Assembly: GCA_000018565.1 (NCBI GenBank)
Contig: CP000875.1
Coordinates: forward strand, 5,905,199-5,969,198
Origin: Herpetosiphon aurantiacus DSM 785
Lineage (GTDB): Bacteria; Chloroflexota; Chloroflexia; Chloroflexales; Herpetosiphonaceae
Direction: 5' to 3'
DNA: 64,000 bases
Within the stretch, counting starts at the first letter, position 1. Each line of letters opens with the position of its first letter. Positions 53,034 to 61,800 of this stretch are shown here, piece after piece. Made by a program: the position numbers and the translations under genes. The notes beneath the pieces are model-generated. The model did no database searches. It saw nothing but the letters and a program-made list of their open reading frames with translations, and had not been told where the DNA came from.

Positions 53034-54398
53034 TTAGGCTGGTTCGGCTTGCAGTTCAGGGCTGCTACTTGGGCTATCTTGATGGTCAGGAATTAGATCC
53101 TCGGCGTGGCGCACGACTCGCACGCCATAAGCGATCACGGCTACGGCGATGCCAACAATGCCACTCAAGACCATAATTAAGGCGATGCCCGCCCCTTTGC
53201 CACTGCCAACCCAACTGTCAAACATATCGACCCAAGCGCCGCCAACCGCCATACGTGGCTCAAACACTTTGTCGGCCAATGGTCCAACGATCAAAATTGC
53301 GATTGGCCCCGAAATTTGGGCGATCATGCGTCGCACTGCGAACACCCGCCCTTGGATATCGGGTGGCACTTTGGCTTGCCAAATCGCTTGATTCGAGCCA
53401 TTCAACATTGGTAGCACGAATAGCAAACCAAAGCCCGCAATCGACCAAACCAGCGTATTTTGGCCCAAGCCCATGAGAATGCCGCCAAAAAAGCTGGAGA
53501 GCGCCATTCCACCGAGCACGCCATGAACTTTGCGTTTGGGGCCGCCCCAGACACTCAGGATCAAGCCGCCGATCACTCCGCCAATGCCCATTGCCGATTG
53601 TACCGTGCCCATAATTGCCGAGTTACTATCGGTGCGGGCCAGAATCATGGGAGCGGTCATGGTGGCTTCAAACGAACCAACGAAGTTAATCATAAAAAAG
53701 GTCAGTTGCAAGCCCAAGAGGCTGGGGCGTGCCAAAATATAGCGAAAGCCAAAGCCTGCCTCGCTCCATAAACTGCCCTTGCCTTGCGCCCCCGCCTCGC
53801 TCTGCGTTGGTTGGGGAATATTAACAAAGAGCACTGCACTGACGGCAAACACAAACGTCACAATATCAATAATCAAGATACCGCCAATGCCCATTACGGT
53901 TAGCAAAAAGCCGGCTAGGGCTGGCGCGACAATTCCCGCTGCCGATTCGGCCATCGACATCATGCCGCTGGCGCGAGCATAGTGCTGTTTGGGCAACATC
54001 GTCGAAACTGCCGCCGAATAGGCTGGCCATTGAAACGATTGAAAAATGCTGGCAAATGCTCCAGCCACATACAAATGCCAAATTTGCAGTACATCGTTGT
54101 GGTAGAGCAATAAAATAGCGATCGTCGATAAGCCTGTGGCTAAATCGCTCAAAATCAGCACCAGCTTACGATTCCAGCGATCGACCAAGGCTCCGGCAAA
54201 GGGGCTAACAATAATGCTTGGGGCAAACGAGAAAAAGCCTACGAGCGCCAAGGCTGTGGCTTGACCTGTAATTTGCCAAGCCCAAATCGTCAGGGCAAAG
54301 CTGCTCATGGAGCTGCCAAGCAATGAAACGACTTGGCCAAACCACATAATGCTAAATGCGAGCATGCCGCTCGGTTGCTTTCTGGTTGCTTCAGCCAT
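53034..54398 (-). CDS. MFS transporter, EntS/MFS_3 type
   Basis: 454 residues with about 12 membrane helices. MFS_3-type motifs: GQVVSLLGSSMSSFALTIWAWQ at the start, GALVDRWNRKLVLILSDLA (motif A, about 70-88), and a second-half counterpart GLILSVWGGPKRKVHG. The C-terminal tail is charged and cytosolic. Relatives export siderophores or macrolides; the substrate is not known here. It is divergent from the DM13 lipoprotein gene, with a 187-bp gap between them. Confidence 0.85.
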   Translation of the reverse strand: MAEATRKQPSGMLAFSIMWFGQVVSLLGSSMSSFALTIWAWQITGQATALALVGFFSFAPSIIVSPFAGALVDRWNRKLVLILSDLATGLSTIAILLLYHNDVLQIWHLYVAGAFASIFQSFQWPAYSAAVSTMLPKQHYARASGMMSMAESAAGIVAPALAGFLLTVMGIGGILIIDIVTFVFAVSAVLFVNIPQPTQSEAGAQGKGSLWSEAGFGFRYILARPSLLGLQLTFFMINFVGSFEATMTAPMILARTDSNSAIMGTVQSAMGIGGVIGGLILSVWGGPKRKVHGVLGGMALSSFFGGILMGLGQNTLVWSIAGFGLLFVLPMLNGSNQAIWQAKVPPDIQGRVFAVRRMIAQISGPIAILIVGPLADKVFEPRMAVGGAWVDMFDSWVGSGKGAGIALIMVLSGIVGIAVAVIAYGVRVVRHAEDLIPDHQDSPSSSPELQAEPA

Positions 54399-54585
54399 TA
54401 CGGCTCCTTCTGGTTATGGTTGAGATTGGAATGTTGATTGAATTAGTATATCGCTATGCCAATAATTGCATATCAGTCTTTAGTTCTAGGGTGGGTTTGT
54501 TTAGGGTTTTGTAAGTTTTTGGCAAGGCTTGGTTAAGTGCTGGCGGTTATAACTAGGCTATGACATTTTATGGAGGCTAGCGGCG

Positions 54586-55272
54586 ATGAAATTGCGATAT
54601 TCAACAACGATTATTATTTTTGGGTTGTTAACGGCTTGTGGAACGGCTCCAACCAAGGTCGATGAGCCTTTTCCAACCACTAGTAGTGCAGCCATGGCTA
54701 CAGCTCAACCAACTATGGATAGCATGATGCAAACTGATGCCCTGACGATGACCGATGATATGATGCAACCGACCGATGCGATGTCGATGACCGATGATAT
54801 GATGCAACCAACCGCAATGCCAACGGCTGACGATATGATGCAACCAACCGTAATACCAACGGCTGATACGATGATCCAGCCAACCGTTGAGCCAACCACC
54901 GAAGCGCGAGTTGAGCCAACCACCGTGCCAGCCGAACCTGTTGTGTTGGGTTCGGGCAGTTTTCGCGGCATCGATCACAAAAGTGGCGGGATTGCAACGC
55001 TCTATCAGCAGCCCGATGGCAGCAATTTGTTGCGCCTCAGCGATTTCTTCGTTGAAGCAGGGCCAGATATGTATATTTTTGTCGCTAAGGCAGCCGAAAT
55101 TAACCAACCCAGCGATTTACAAGCGGGCTACCTTGAATTAGGCAAACTCAAAGGCTCCGAGGGCAACCAAAACTACAGCCTGCCTGCCGATTTCGATCCT
55201 GCGCTCTATGCCAATGTGGTCATTTGGTGCGAAAAATATCAAGTCTTGATGGCAGTTGCGCCAATCCAGTAG
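54586..55272 (+). CDS. DM13-domain lipoprotein
   Basis: 228 residues. It has a lipoprotein signal peptide with lipobox LLTACG (Cys at about 18). A Thr/Met/Asp-rich linker (about 40-105) contains four or five imperfect TDDMMQPTAM repeats. A C-terminal DM13 domain (about 120-228) reads GSGSFRGIDHKSGGIATLYQ, LLRLSDFFVEAGPDMYIFVA and VVIWCEKYQVLMAVAPI; the CEK cysteine is the conserved one in DM13. DM13 domains are thought to take part in electron transfer or redox. Membrane-attached on the outer face. Confidence 0.85.
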   Translation: MKLRYSTTIIIFGLLTACGTAPTKVDEPFPTTSSAAMATAQPTMDSMMQTDALTMTDDMMQPTDAMSMTDDMMQPTAMPTADDMMQPTVIPTADTMIQPTVEPTTEARVEPTTVPAEPVVLGSGSFRGIDHKSGGIATLYQQPDGSNLLRLSDFFVEAGPDMYIFVAKAAEINQPSDLQAGYLELGKLKGSEGNQNYSLPADFDPALYANVVIWCEKYQVLMAVAPIQ

Positions 55273-55277
55273 AATAA

Positions 55278-55470
55278 AGTCAGAAGGCAAAAGGCAAAAG
55301 GCAAAAAGAATATAGGGATCAGGGGGCAGAGGCTAGGGATCAGGCCGATCAGCATATAGGGCTAATCAAACAAATCTGGGGCAATCTGTGGCGAAACAAC
55401 AGCCCTTCGTGTCCTTCGTGGATCAATATTCTAATCCCTGACTCCTAGCCCCTGAACCCTAAAAAAAGGA
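55278..55470. repeat. Intergenic repeat tract with CTTCGTGTCCTTCGTGG copy
   Basis: The gap holds an AAAAGGCA tandem run (55278-55306), a GGGATCAGGGGGC... segment whose approximate inverse complement (CTAGCCCCTGAACCCT) lies near 55447-55462, and a CTTCGTGTCCTTCGTGG copy (about 55405-55421) in the orientation of the right arm of the 11.4-kb element. No gene is seen. Confidence 0.6.
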
Positions 55471-55476
55471 TGAGGT

Positions 55477-56175
55477 ATGGCCAATATTTTGGTGGTTGAT
55501 GACGAACCGAATATTCGCGAAGTGGTAGGCTTGTATTTGCGGCGCGAAGGCCATACGGTGCTTGAGGCCAGCGATGGCGAGGCCGCTTTGCGCTTGGCGC
55601 GTCAGCAACCACCCGATTTGGTCGTGCTTGATCTGATGTTGCCCAAAGTGACTGGCTTAGAAGTTTGTCGGCGCTTGCAGAGCGATCGCCGCACGCCAGT
55701 GATTATGCTCACCGCCAAGAGCGAGGAGAACGATCGCATCATTGGCCTCGGGGTTGGTGCTGATGATTATGTGGTCAAGCCATTTAGCCCACGCGAATTG
55801 GTGGCCCGGGTGGAAGCGGTGTTGCGCCGTGTTCAGCCGCAGCCCGATGCTCCACCACCCGACGAACGCCCAATTGAACTTGGCGCACTGCGGGTCGATC
55901 CGCGCACTCGTGATGTGCAAGTGGCGGGCAAATCGATCAGCCTAACTGCGCGTGAGTTTGATTTGCTCTATTTTTTGGCACGCCATCGCGAGCGTGTGTT
56001 TACCCGCGACCAACTGATGGAACTCGTTTGGGGCTATACATTTTCTGCCGATACCAGCACCGTGACGGTGCATATTCGGCGCTTGCGCGAAAAAATCGAA
56101 GACGATCCGACTGCCCCGCGTTATTTGCAAACAGTTTGGGGCGTGGGCTACAAACTCAGCGCAGGCGAACAATGA
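55477..56175 (+). CDS. OmpR/PhoB-type response regulator
   Basis: 232 residues. The receiver domain (1-115) has NILVVDDEPNIREVV, phospho-Asp in LVVLDLMLPKVTG, and VVKPFSPREL. The winged-helix domain (about 135-230) has ISLTAREFDLLYFLARH, FTRDQLMELVWGY and TSTVTVHIRRLREKIEDD. It is the first gene of a two-component operon, with ATGA overlap to the kinase. SD AAGGATGAGG. Confidence 0.93.
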   Translation: MANILVVDDEPNIREVVGLYLRREGHTVLEASDGEAALRLARQQPPDLVVLDLMLPKVTGLEVCRRLQSDRRTPVIMLTAKSEENDRIIGLGVGADDYVVKPFSPRELVARVEAVLRRVQPQPDAPPPDERPIELGALRVDPRTRDVQVAGKSISLTAREFDLLYFLARHRERVFTRDQLMELVWGYTFSADTSTVTVHIRRLREKIEDDPTAPRYLQTVWGVGYKLSAGEQ

Positions 56176-57413
56176 GACGTTTTTTGCATCAATCGAGCCT
56201 TTTGTTGTTGACCTTGGCGATTGCTCTGGGCTTGGTAAGTTTGGTCGGTCACTTTGGCTTGATGCTGCCAATGAGCGAATTAGAAGGCATCATCAAGCTG
56301 TTTGGCTCGCTGGGCTTTGGTGCTGGCATCGTGGCAATCGTCGCCTTACAAAGCCGGATGCTCTCGCTGTTGCGTAGTTTGCGAGCGCAAATTATTGCCG
56401 CGATTGGCCTTGGTGGAATTTTGGTTGCGGCCTTGTTGCAAGGCGTAGCGCGGGCCATGTTCATCAGTACCGACCACGATTTGCCCTTGCTCTTATTGGT
56501 TTTGATTTTTATGTTGGTGCTGGCTTTGGGGTTTAGCATTGCGGTTGGTAATGTCTTGGTGGCGCGTTTGGCCGAGGTTCGCGCAGGAGCCGCTGCGCTG
56601 GCCAAGGGCGATTTGGCTTTGCGAATTCCTGAACATGGTAATGATGAAGTCAGTATTTTGGCCGCCGATTTTAACCAAATGGCCGATGCTTTAGCCCAAA
56701 GTGCTGAGCGCCAGCACGAGCTTGAACAATCGCGCCGCGATTTGATTGCGGCGATCTCGCACGATTTGCGTACCCCGTTGACGGCGGTGCGGGCGATGAT
56801 CGAGGCCTTAGCTGATGGTGTGGTAACTGAGCCAGCCATGCAGCAGCGCTACCTCAATTCGGCCAATTCTCAATTGACTAACCTAAGCACCTTAGTTGAT
56901 GATTTATTTGAGATGGCCCAACTTGATGCTGGAGTGTTGCGTTTGGAACTAGAACGCGCCTCGCTCGGCGATTTAATCTCTGATACGCTGAGCAACTTGC
57001 AGCCGCATGCCGCAGCCCATGGCGTGCAATTGCGTGGTAGCGTCGCGCCCGAAGCCGATTTGGTGCTGATGAATGCGCCCAAATTGCAACGAGTGTTGTA
57101 TAACTTGATTAGCAATGCGCTGCGCCACACGCCGAGCGATGGCACAATCGCGATTCAGGCCCAAACGATCAACCAAACCGTGCATGTCGAAGTTAGCGAC
57201 ACTGGCGAAGGCATTCAGCCCGACGATTTACCACATATTTTCGAGCGTACCTATCGCGGCGAAAAATCGCGTTCGCGTGATTATGGCGGGGCAGGTTTGG
57301 GCTTGGCGATTGTACGGGCGATTGTTGAGGCCCATGGTGGCAACGTTTGGGTTGAAAGCCAGCCTCAGCATGGCGCACGCTTTGTCTTTACCCTGCAAAC
57401 TCCAGTTAACTAA
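56172..57413 (+). CDS. Membrane sensor histidine kinase
   Basis: About 413 residues from ATG 56172, whose ATGA overlaps the regulator stop; the frame open from 56028 lies inside the regulator gene. Four hydrophobic stretches lie in the first 130 residues (SLLLLTLAIALGLVSLVGHFGL, GFGAGIVAIVALQ, AAIGLGGILVAALLQGVA, LLLLVLIFMLVLALGFSIAVG). There is no large external domain, so it probably senses within the membrane. HAMP follows (about 135-185), then HisKA with LIAAISHDLRTPLTAVRAM and HATPase_c (NLISNALRHTPSDG, DTGEGIQPDD, GAGLGLAIV). Partner of the regulator before it. Confidence 0.92.
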   Translation: MRRFLHQSSLLLLTLAIALGLVSLVGHFGLMLPMSELEGIIKLFGSLGFGAGIVAIVALQSRMLSLLRSLRAQIIAAIGLGGILVAALLQGVARAMFISTDHDLPLLLLVLIFMLVLALGFSIAVGNVLVARLAEVRAGAAALAKGDLALRIPEHGNDEVSILAADFNQMADALAQSAERQHELEQSRRDLIAAISHDLRTPLTAVRAMIEALADGVVTEPAMQQRYLNSANSQLTNLSTLVDDLFEMAQLDAGVLRLELERASLGDLISDTLSNLQPHAAAHGVQLRGSVAPEADLVLMNAPKLQRVLYNLISNALRHTPSDGTIAIQAQTINQTVHVEVSDTGEGIQPDDLPHIFERTYRGEKSRSRDYGGAGLGLAIVRAIVEAHGGNVWVESQPQHGARFVFTLQTPVN

Positions 57414-57442
57414 TAGGCTAGGGGGAACCACGAAACCAAAAG

Positions 57443-57482
57443 CCCCTCGCCCGCCGCAGTGGGAGAGGGGTTGGGGTGAGGG
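57443..57482. repeat. GC-rich 40-bp interspersed repeat, copy 2
   Basis: Identical to the 20811 copy except for one base in the middle (GCAGTGGG instead of GCTGTGGG). It lies at the convergent junction of the kinase and the glycosyltransferase, almost touching the latter's stop. Confidence 0.85.
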
Positions 57483-57484
57483 TA

Positions 57485-58588
57485 TTAATCAAGCACGCGC
57501 CGATAAACTGCCAAGGTTTGCTCAGCAGTGCGTTGCCATGAAAATTTAGCGGCCTGGGCAGGGGCTTGATCGCGCAAAACTTGCCGAGCAGTTTGATCTT
57601 CCCACAAATGTTCAATCGTATCAGCCCAGGCTAGCGGATCAGCAACTGGCAATTTGAGGCCAGCATCGCCGACCACTTCAGGCAAACTTGAGGCATCAGC
57701 TACCACTACCGCCGCGCCACAAGCCAAGGCTTCTAAGGCTGGTAAGCCGAAGCCTTCATAGCGCGAAGGGTTGAGATACAAGCGGCAGGCGCTCAACAGC
57801 CAGCGAATTTCCTCATCGCTTGGGCTATCGATCCAAGTCACAACATCTTCTAAGTGTAATTCAGCGAGGGTTTGCCAAATTTCGCCATCGAGCCAGCCGC
57901 GCCGCCCCGCCAACGCCAAGCGATAGCCAGCTTGCGGCTTGCGATCAACGGCAATTCGCAAGGCTCGTAGCAACATTGGGATATTTTTGCGTGGCTCTAG
58001 GGTTGAAACAAACAGCATAAATTGATCAGCCTGCCAAATATTGTTGCCAATTTGGCGTTGAGCAACGCTGGCGAGCGCGATTGGTTGCATATCGGTTGCC
58101 AGATGAATCACATCAATTCGCGCTGGATCAACATTTAACAAGTTGGTCAGATCGTTGGCGGTGCTCTGCGAATCGGCAATAATTGCATTGGCTGAGGCCA
58201 GCGCTCGCTCAATTTGGCCATAATAACGGCTGGCGTTGGCATCCAAAATTTCAGGAAACAATTTAAATGCTAAGTCATGCACGGTGATCACGGCTGGAAA
58301 GGTGCGATACAGCGGCGGAATAAAATCAGGCGAGTGCAGCAGTTTGGGGCGGCGCAGGCCAATTTCCATGGGCAAAAGCACTTGTTCTAAGCGATGATGG
58401 GGTGGGGTGAATAAGCGTGCTCGCTGAATGTTGGGGCCAAGCGCCAAGGGCTTGGGGCTTTTGCGATGCTCCAGTACTAACCATTGTTGCTCAGGCGCGA
58501 TCTTGGGCAAGTAGGTCAGCAATTTTTGGGTGTATTGGGCAATGCCACCATGGCGGTAGGCATTCAAACGAGCATCGATCGCAATCAT
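57485..58588 (-). CDS. Glycosyltransferase family 4
   Basis: A retaining GT-B sugar transferase of 367 residues. N-terminal MIAIDARLNAYRHGGIAQYT has the acceptor-side Gly motif. The C-terminal half has LFVSTLEPRKNIPMLLRAL (donor-binding Arg/Lys) and YLNPSRYEGFGLPALEALACG (EX7E motif) followed by VVVADASSLPEVVGDAG. It resembles mannosyl- or related transferases used for polysaccharide or glycolipid synthesis; the exact donor is unknown. No other sugar genes are near. It is followed by the GC-rich repeat. Confidence 0.88.
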   Translation of the reverse strand: MIAIDARLNAYRHGGIAQYTQKLLTYLPKIAPEQQWLVLEHRKSPKPLALGPNIQRARLFTPPHHRLEQVLLPMEIGLRRPKLLHSPDFIPPLYRTFPAVITVHDLAFKLFPEILDANASRYYGQIERALASANAIIADSQSTANDLTNLLNVDPARIDVIHLATDMQPIALASVAQRQIGNNIWQADQFMLFVSTLEPRKNIPMLLRALRIAVDRKPQAGYRLALAGRRGWLDGEIWQTLAELHLEDVVTWIDSPSDEEIRWLLSACRLYLNPSRYEGFGLPALEALACGAAVVVADASSLPEVVGDAGLKLPVADPLAWADTIEHLWEDQTARQVLRDQAPAQAAKFSWQRTAEQTLAVYRRVLD

Positions 58589-58630
58589 CAGCGGCCTCGT
58601 AGCAAAATATGATCGTTATGCTACCACAGC

Positions 58631-59101
58631 CTAAGAGCGCTGGGTGATCAATTGTTCAACTGGCGGCGGAGCAACTTGCGGCTTATCGACTATACCGCTA
58701 ACTTCCTCAAGAATTGCCTGCGCCCGATAGCTGGCAACCAAAGCCTGCCGCAAGCTGCGCTGCTGTTGAATGCCCTCTTCGTTGATTGAATTGCCGATTG
58801 CTTGTTGCAGCTCGTGAATTTCGCCCTGCAAGCCTTGGGCGGCTTGGGTTAATTGGGCAAATACCGCTGGCGGCAAGTTGATCGTGCTGGCATCGATCAG
58901 CGGTTTTTTATGCTGATATTGGCGTTCGAGCAGGATAAAAATCGACCAACCTGCCATCCCAGCCACGCCCCAATCGATCAAATAACACAGCCACACTGGC
59001 GAGCGCGGCGTGAGAACTTGATGATCGACGAGATCCCAAGCGATGTAGGCAGCAAAAGCTCCCAACAACGGGAACCAGCGACGATTGAGGCTAACCTTCA
59101 T
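58631..59101 (-). CDS. Small membrane protein of unknown function
   Basis: 156 residues. Two helices at the start (WFPLLGAFAAYIAWDLV and WLCYLIDWGVAGMAGWSIFILL), then a long helical, probably coiled-coil cytosolic tail (about 75-135, LTQAAQGLQGEIHELQQAIGNSI) ending in a Pro-rich VAPPPVEQL. No family recognised. It precedes the glycosyltransferase on the same strand by 42 bases. Confidence 0.7.
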   Translation of the reverse strand: MKVSLNRRWFPLLGAFAAYIAWDLVDHQVLTPRSPVWLCYLIDWGVAGMAGWSIFILLERQYQHKKPLIDASTINLPPAVFAQLTQAAQGLQGEIHELQQAIGNSINEEGIQQQRSLRQALVASYRAQAILEEVSGIVDKPQVAPPPVEQLITQRS

Positions 59102-59297
59102 AATTGCGCATCCATTTCACAAATTAATGCCTGAACAATGATTCAGGCCAATCTAGTATGCTGCGCTAATCTGAAATTCTGATGAAAATTTGATGAGATG
59201 GCGATGAGCTATCAGCGTGAAATCGTTATCAAGACTGGTTGGCAAAAATCGCCAGAGCAGGTACGATCAGGCAGCTTTAGCGAAAGGATGCATAAGT

Positions 59298-59888
59298 ATG
59301 GCTCGGATTGCAACGATCGAACGTAACACCCGTGAAACCCAAATTAAGCTCACGCTCAATCTCGATGGCTCTGGTCAAGTGGCGATCAATACGGGCATCG
59401 GGATGTATAACCATATGTTGGAGAGTTTCGCTCGCCACGGTCAATTTGATTTAGCAGTGACCTGCAATGGCGATTTACATATCGACGACCATCATTCGGT
59501 CGAAGATGTGGCAATTTGCTTGGGCATGGCGATTGATCGGGCGCTGGGCGATAAGGCTGGTATCACCCGCACCGCCCATGCTTATGTGCCGATGGATGAG
59601 GCGCTGGCGTTTGTTGCGCTTGATCTGAGTGGCCGACCGTTTCATGTGCTCAACTTTAGCTGGACAAACCCTAGTATCGGTGGCTTGACCTGCGATTTGG
59701 TTGAGCATGTGTTTGAAAGTATTGCGATTCATGCCCGCATGAATTTGCATGCGAAAATCGAATATGGCCGCAACGACCACCACAAGGCCGAAGCCTTATT
59801 CAAAGCTTTGGCGAGGGCACTCGATAGCGCCACCAAACATGATCCACGTTTGGGCGATGCGATTCCCAGCACCAAAGGCGTGATTTGA
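59298..59888 (+). CDS. hisB: Imidazoleglycerol-phosphate dehydratase
   Basis: Sixth step of histidine synthesis (IGP to imidazole-acetol phosphate), with two metal-binding repeats. 196 residues. Repeat 1: [14 protein letters not shown] and [11 protein letters not shown]. Repeat 2: [18 protein letters not shown] and [20 protein letters not shown] typical LDHML motif is replaced by YNHML (Asp to Asn). ATG 59298 starts [14 protein letters not shown], the family N-terminus; the frame to 59217 has no support. No other his genes are in the window, so hisB is isolated. Confidence 0.93.
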   Translation: MARIATIERNTRETQIKLTLNLDGSGQVAINTGIGMYNHMLESFARHGQFDLAVTCNGDLHIDDHHSVEDVAICLGMAIDRALGDKAGITRTAHAYVPMDEALAFVALDLSGRPFHVLNFSWTNPSIGGLTCDLVEHVFESIAIHARMNLHAKIEYGRNDHHKAEALFKALARALDSATKHDPRLGDAIPSTKGVI

Positions 59889-59956
59889 TCGTTCCCCCCT
59901 CATTATAAGGGTAGGTTTTAATGATAATTGGGTGTAATTTGCCGTCGATTGACCTG

Positions 59957-60062
59957 CCCTCACCCCCTGCCCCCTCTCCCGCCGAGCGAGGCGAGGGGGA
60001 ACTAGCGGGTCGGTTAGAACGCCCTTCTCCCGCCGCAGTGGGCGAGGGGCTAGGGGTGAGGG
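59957..60062. repeat. GC-rich interspersed repeats, inverted pair
   Basis: 59957-59999 is an inverted copy and 60022-60062 a direct copy of the 40-bp element seen at 20811 and 57443. Together they form a long imperfect inverted repeat (CCCTCACCCCC at the left, GGGTGAGGGG at the right) around a 22-bp spacer in the 248-bp gap after hisB. A further CTCTCTCCCATCCGCGAG-type remnant follows to about 60130. Confidence 0.8.
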
Positions 60063-60136
60063 GTCTTAAAAGCTACCCTTGTATTGTAATAAACCTCTCT
60101 CCCATCCGCGAGATGAGGGCTGGGAGTGAAAGAATC

Positions 60137-60937
60137 TCAAACCGTTAGCTTAGTTTCAACCCCTAAATCCAGCCAACGTGGTTGAATGTCGCTCCCAGCA
60201 AAAGCTTGATCAATTTCTGCTTGGCCTTGGCTAAAGTGCTGCCAACCATCAAAATGAATTGGAATCAAGCTTTGGGGCTTGAGTAGTTGCGCCGCTTGAT
60301 AGGCCTGAGTTGCATCAAAGGTAAATAAAGTTGGGCCGGTTGGCGCAAATTGGGCTGCCCCAACATGCAAAAAGACCGTACCAATCGCGTAGCGTTCAGC
60401 AATCGCCGTAATTCCATCAAACAAAACGGTGTCGCCAGAAATATAAATTGGCCCATGCTCAAAAGCTGGGTATTCCAACACAAAGCCAATCACCTCGCCA
60501 ATAATCGGTAGCAACTCGACCGGGCCATGTTGGGCTGGCACGGCGGTGATCGTCAGCGGCAAGTCTTGGGGCGTGTTAACTGTAATCGATTGCCACTCGG
60601 CGAGGCCTTGCACGTTGGTTGCGCCCTGTTGTTGCAAGCGCTGGCGGCCCGATTCGGTGGTCAACACATGGCCTGCGTTCGGCAACAAGGCGCGGCCTGC
60701 ATCATCCAAATTATCATAATGATCGTCGTGCGAGAGCAAAACCAGATCAATCGCGCCAATTTCGCTTGCTGGCAAGGCCGCTGGGGTTTGCTTGTACAAC
60801 GCAAATTCAACCTGTGGCCGCACCTGGTAAACCCGCGCACTCCCAGCCGGATCAAACACCGGATCGGTCAAAATCCGCAGGCCGTCAATTTCCAACAAGA
60901 CCGTGGCTGTGCCGATGTAGGTTACATTGATCTGCAT
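60137..60937 (-). CDS. Metallo-beta-lactamase-fold hydrolase
   Basis: 266 residues, UlaG/UPF0173-like. N-terminal VTYIGTATVLLEIDGLRILTDPVFDP. The metal motif is LLSHDDHYDNLD, where the family pattern HxHxxDN would have His at the second position and here has Asp. VPAQHGP gives another ligand, ISGDTVLF carries the bridging Asp, and IPIHFDGW the C-terminal His. The substrate is unknown. It lies downstream of the TetR gene, and both have the same ACGTTCGTRTTTTAT motif before them, so the regulator probably controls both. Confidence 0.85.
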   Translation of the reverse strand: MQINVTYIGTATVLLEIDGLRILTDPVFDPAGSARVYQVRPQVEFALYKQTPAALPASEIGAIDLVLLSHDDHYDNLDDAGRALLPNAGHVLTTESGRQRLQQQGATNVQGLAEWQSITVNTPQDLPLTITAVPAQHGPVELLPIIGEVIGFVLEYPAFEHGPIYISGDTVLFDGITAIAERYAIGTVFLHVGAAQFAPTGPTLFTFDATQAYQAAQLLKPQSLIPIHFDGWQHFSQGQAEIDQAFAGSDIQPRWLDLGVETKLTV

Positions 60938-60958
60938 AACAACTCCTTATAAATACGG

Positions 60959-60973
60959 ACGTTCGTGTTTTAT
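60959..60973. promoter_or_regulatory. Operator-like motif before the MBL gene
   Basis: ACGTTCGTGTTTTAT, part of an imperfect palindrome AAATACGGAC|GTTCGTGTTT (60951-60970). A second copy lies before tetR at 61599. A likely TetR-type operator. Confidence 0.6.
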
Positions 60974-60988
60974 TGATGCTAAAAAATT

Positions 60989-61582
60989 TTAGCTGCGATA
61001 GGTGGCAATTAAATTGTCGATGGCGGCGCGGGCGGTGGCAAATTGAGCTTCGTGAGAACGCACTGCTCGCCAAACCAGCGCGGCGATTTCGATGCCATGG
61101 AATTGCAGCGCAACCTCGGCAATTGGCGTATCGTGGCGAAACTGGCCGAGCTGCACGGTTTCGGCGATGCATTGCTCAATAAAATTTAGATAATTATGAT
61201 AATAGCGCAGCACAGCCGCCCGCACTTCCGAGTTATCCAAATCATCAAGCTCAAGCACAGCGTTGGTAAAAAAACAGCCGCCTAGAAAAATGCCCTGCTG
61301 CAAATAGCTAAACCACGAATCGCAAAGCTTGCTAAGGCGGGCAATTCCAGCTGGCTCGGCCAGCACTTGACCAATCACCGCTGCTTGAAACAGCTCAGAG
61401 GCGCGATCAACCGCCGCAACTTGCAGTTCAGTCTTCGATTTGAAGTGAGCGCTGATACCGCCCTTGGACATGGCGACAGCCTCAGCCAAGCTCCCAATCG
61501 TCAAGCCATTCAGGCCAGCAACCGAAGCCATCTGCACTGCTTTATTCAAAATAAGTTCTTTGGCACTATCTTTGCGACTCAT
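60989..61582 (-). CDS. TetR-family transcriptional regulator
   Basis: 197 residues. The N-terminal helix-turn-helix domain (about 8-54) has ILNKAVQMASVAGLNGLTIGSLAEAVAMSKGGISAHFKSKTELQ, the standard TetR pattern. The C-terminal part (about 80-190) resembles the TetR_C_6/YcdC-like effector domain (FSYLQQGIFLGGCFFTNAVLELDD). The ligand is unknown. Probably represses itself and the downstream hydrolase through shared operator motifs. Confidence 0.88.
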   Translation of the reverse strand: MSRKDSAKELILNKAVQMASVAGLNGLTIGSLAEAVAMSKGGISAHFKSKTELQVAAVDRASELFQAAVIGQVLAEPAGIARLSKLCDSWFSYLQQGIFLGGCFFTNAVLELDDLDNSEVRAAVLRYYHNYLNFIEQCIAETVQLGQFRHDTPIAEVALQFHGIEIAALVWRAVRSHEAQFATARAAIDNLIATYRS

Positions 61583-61598
61583 ATTGATAAAATACCAT

Positions 61599-61613
61599 AC
61601 GTTCGTATTTTAT
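61599..61613. promoter_or_regulatory. Operator-like motif before the TetR gene
   Basis: ACGTTCGTATTTTAT, 14 of 15 bases identical to the motif before the MBL gene. It lies 17 bases upstream of the TetR start codon, a position suited to autorepression. Confidence 0.6.
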
Positions 61614-61651
61614 GCAAGCATGAATCTTCGGTGCTCCAAAGATGAACTATG

Positions 61652-61680
61652 GAGCCACGAAGGGCACGAAGAACGCGAAG
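61652..61680. repeat. CCACGAAGG-type repeat, diverged copy
   Basis: GCCACGAAGGGCACGAAGAACGCGAAGG, a variant of the outer arm of the 11391-11528 element. No second arm is seen close by. Confidence 0.6.
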
Positions 61681-61800
61681 GAAGGCTTTTCGCTCATTTG
61701 CTTGACAATCCAAGCATGATTGCTGCAACAAATTTTTGCTGGCCTACGTCCTAGTTAGCAGATAAGCAACCACAAGTTGCAGCCAAATAAGGAGTTTACA

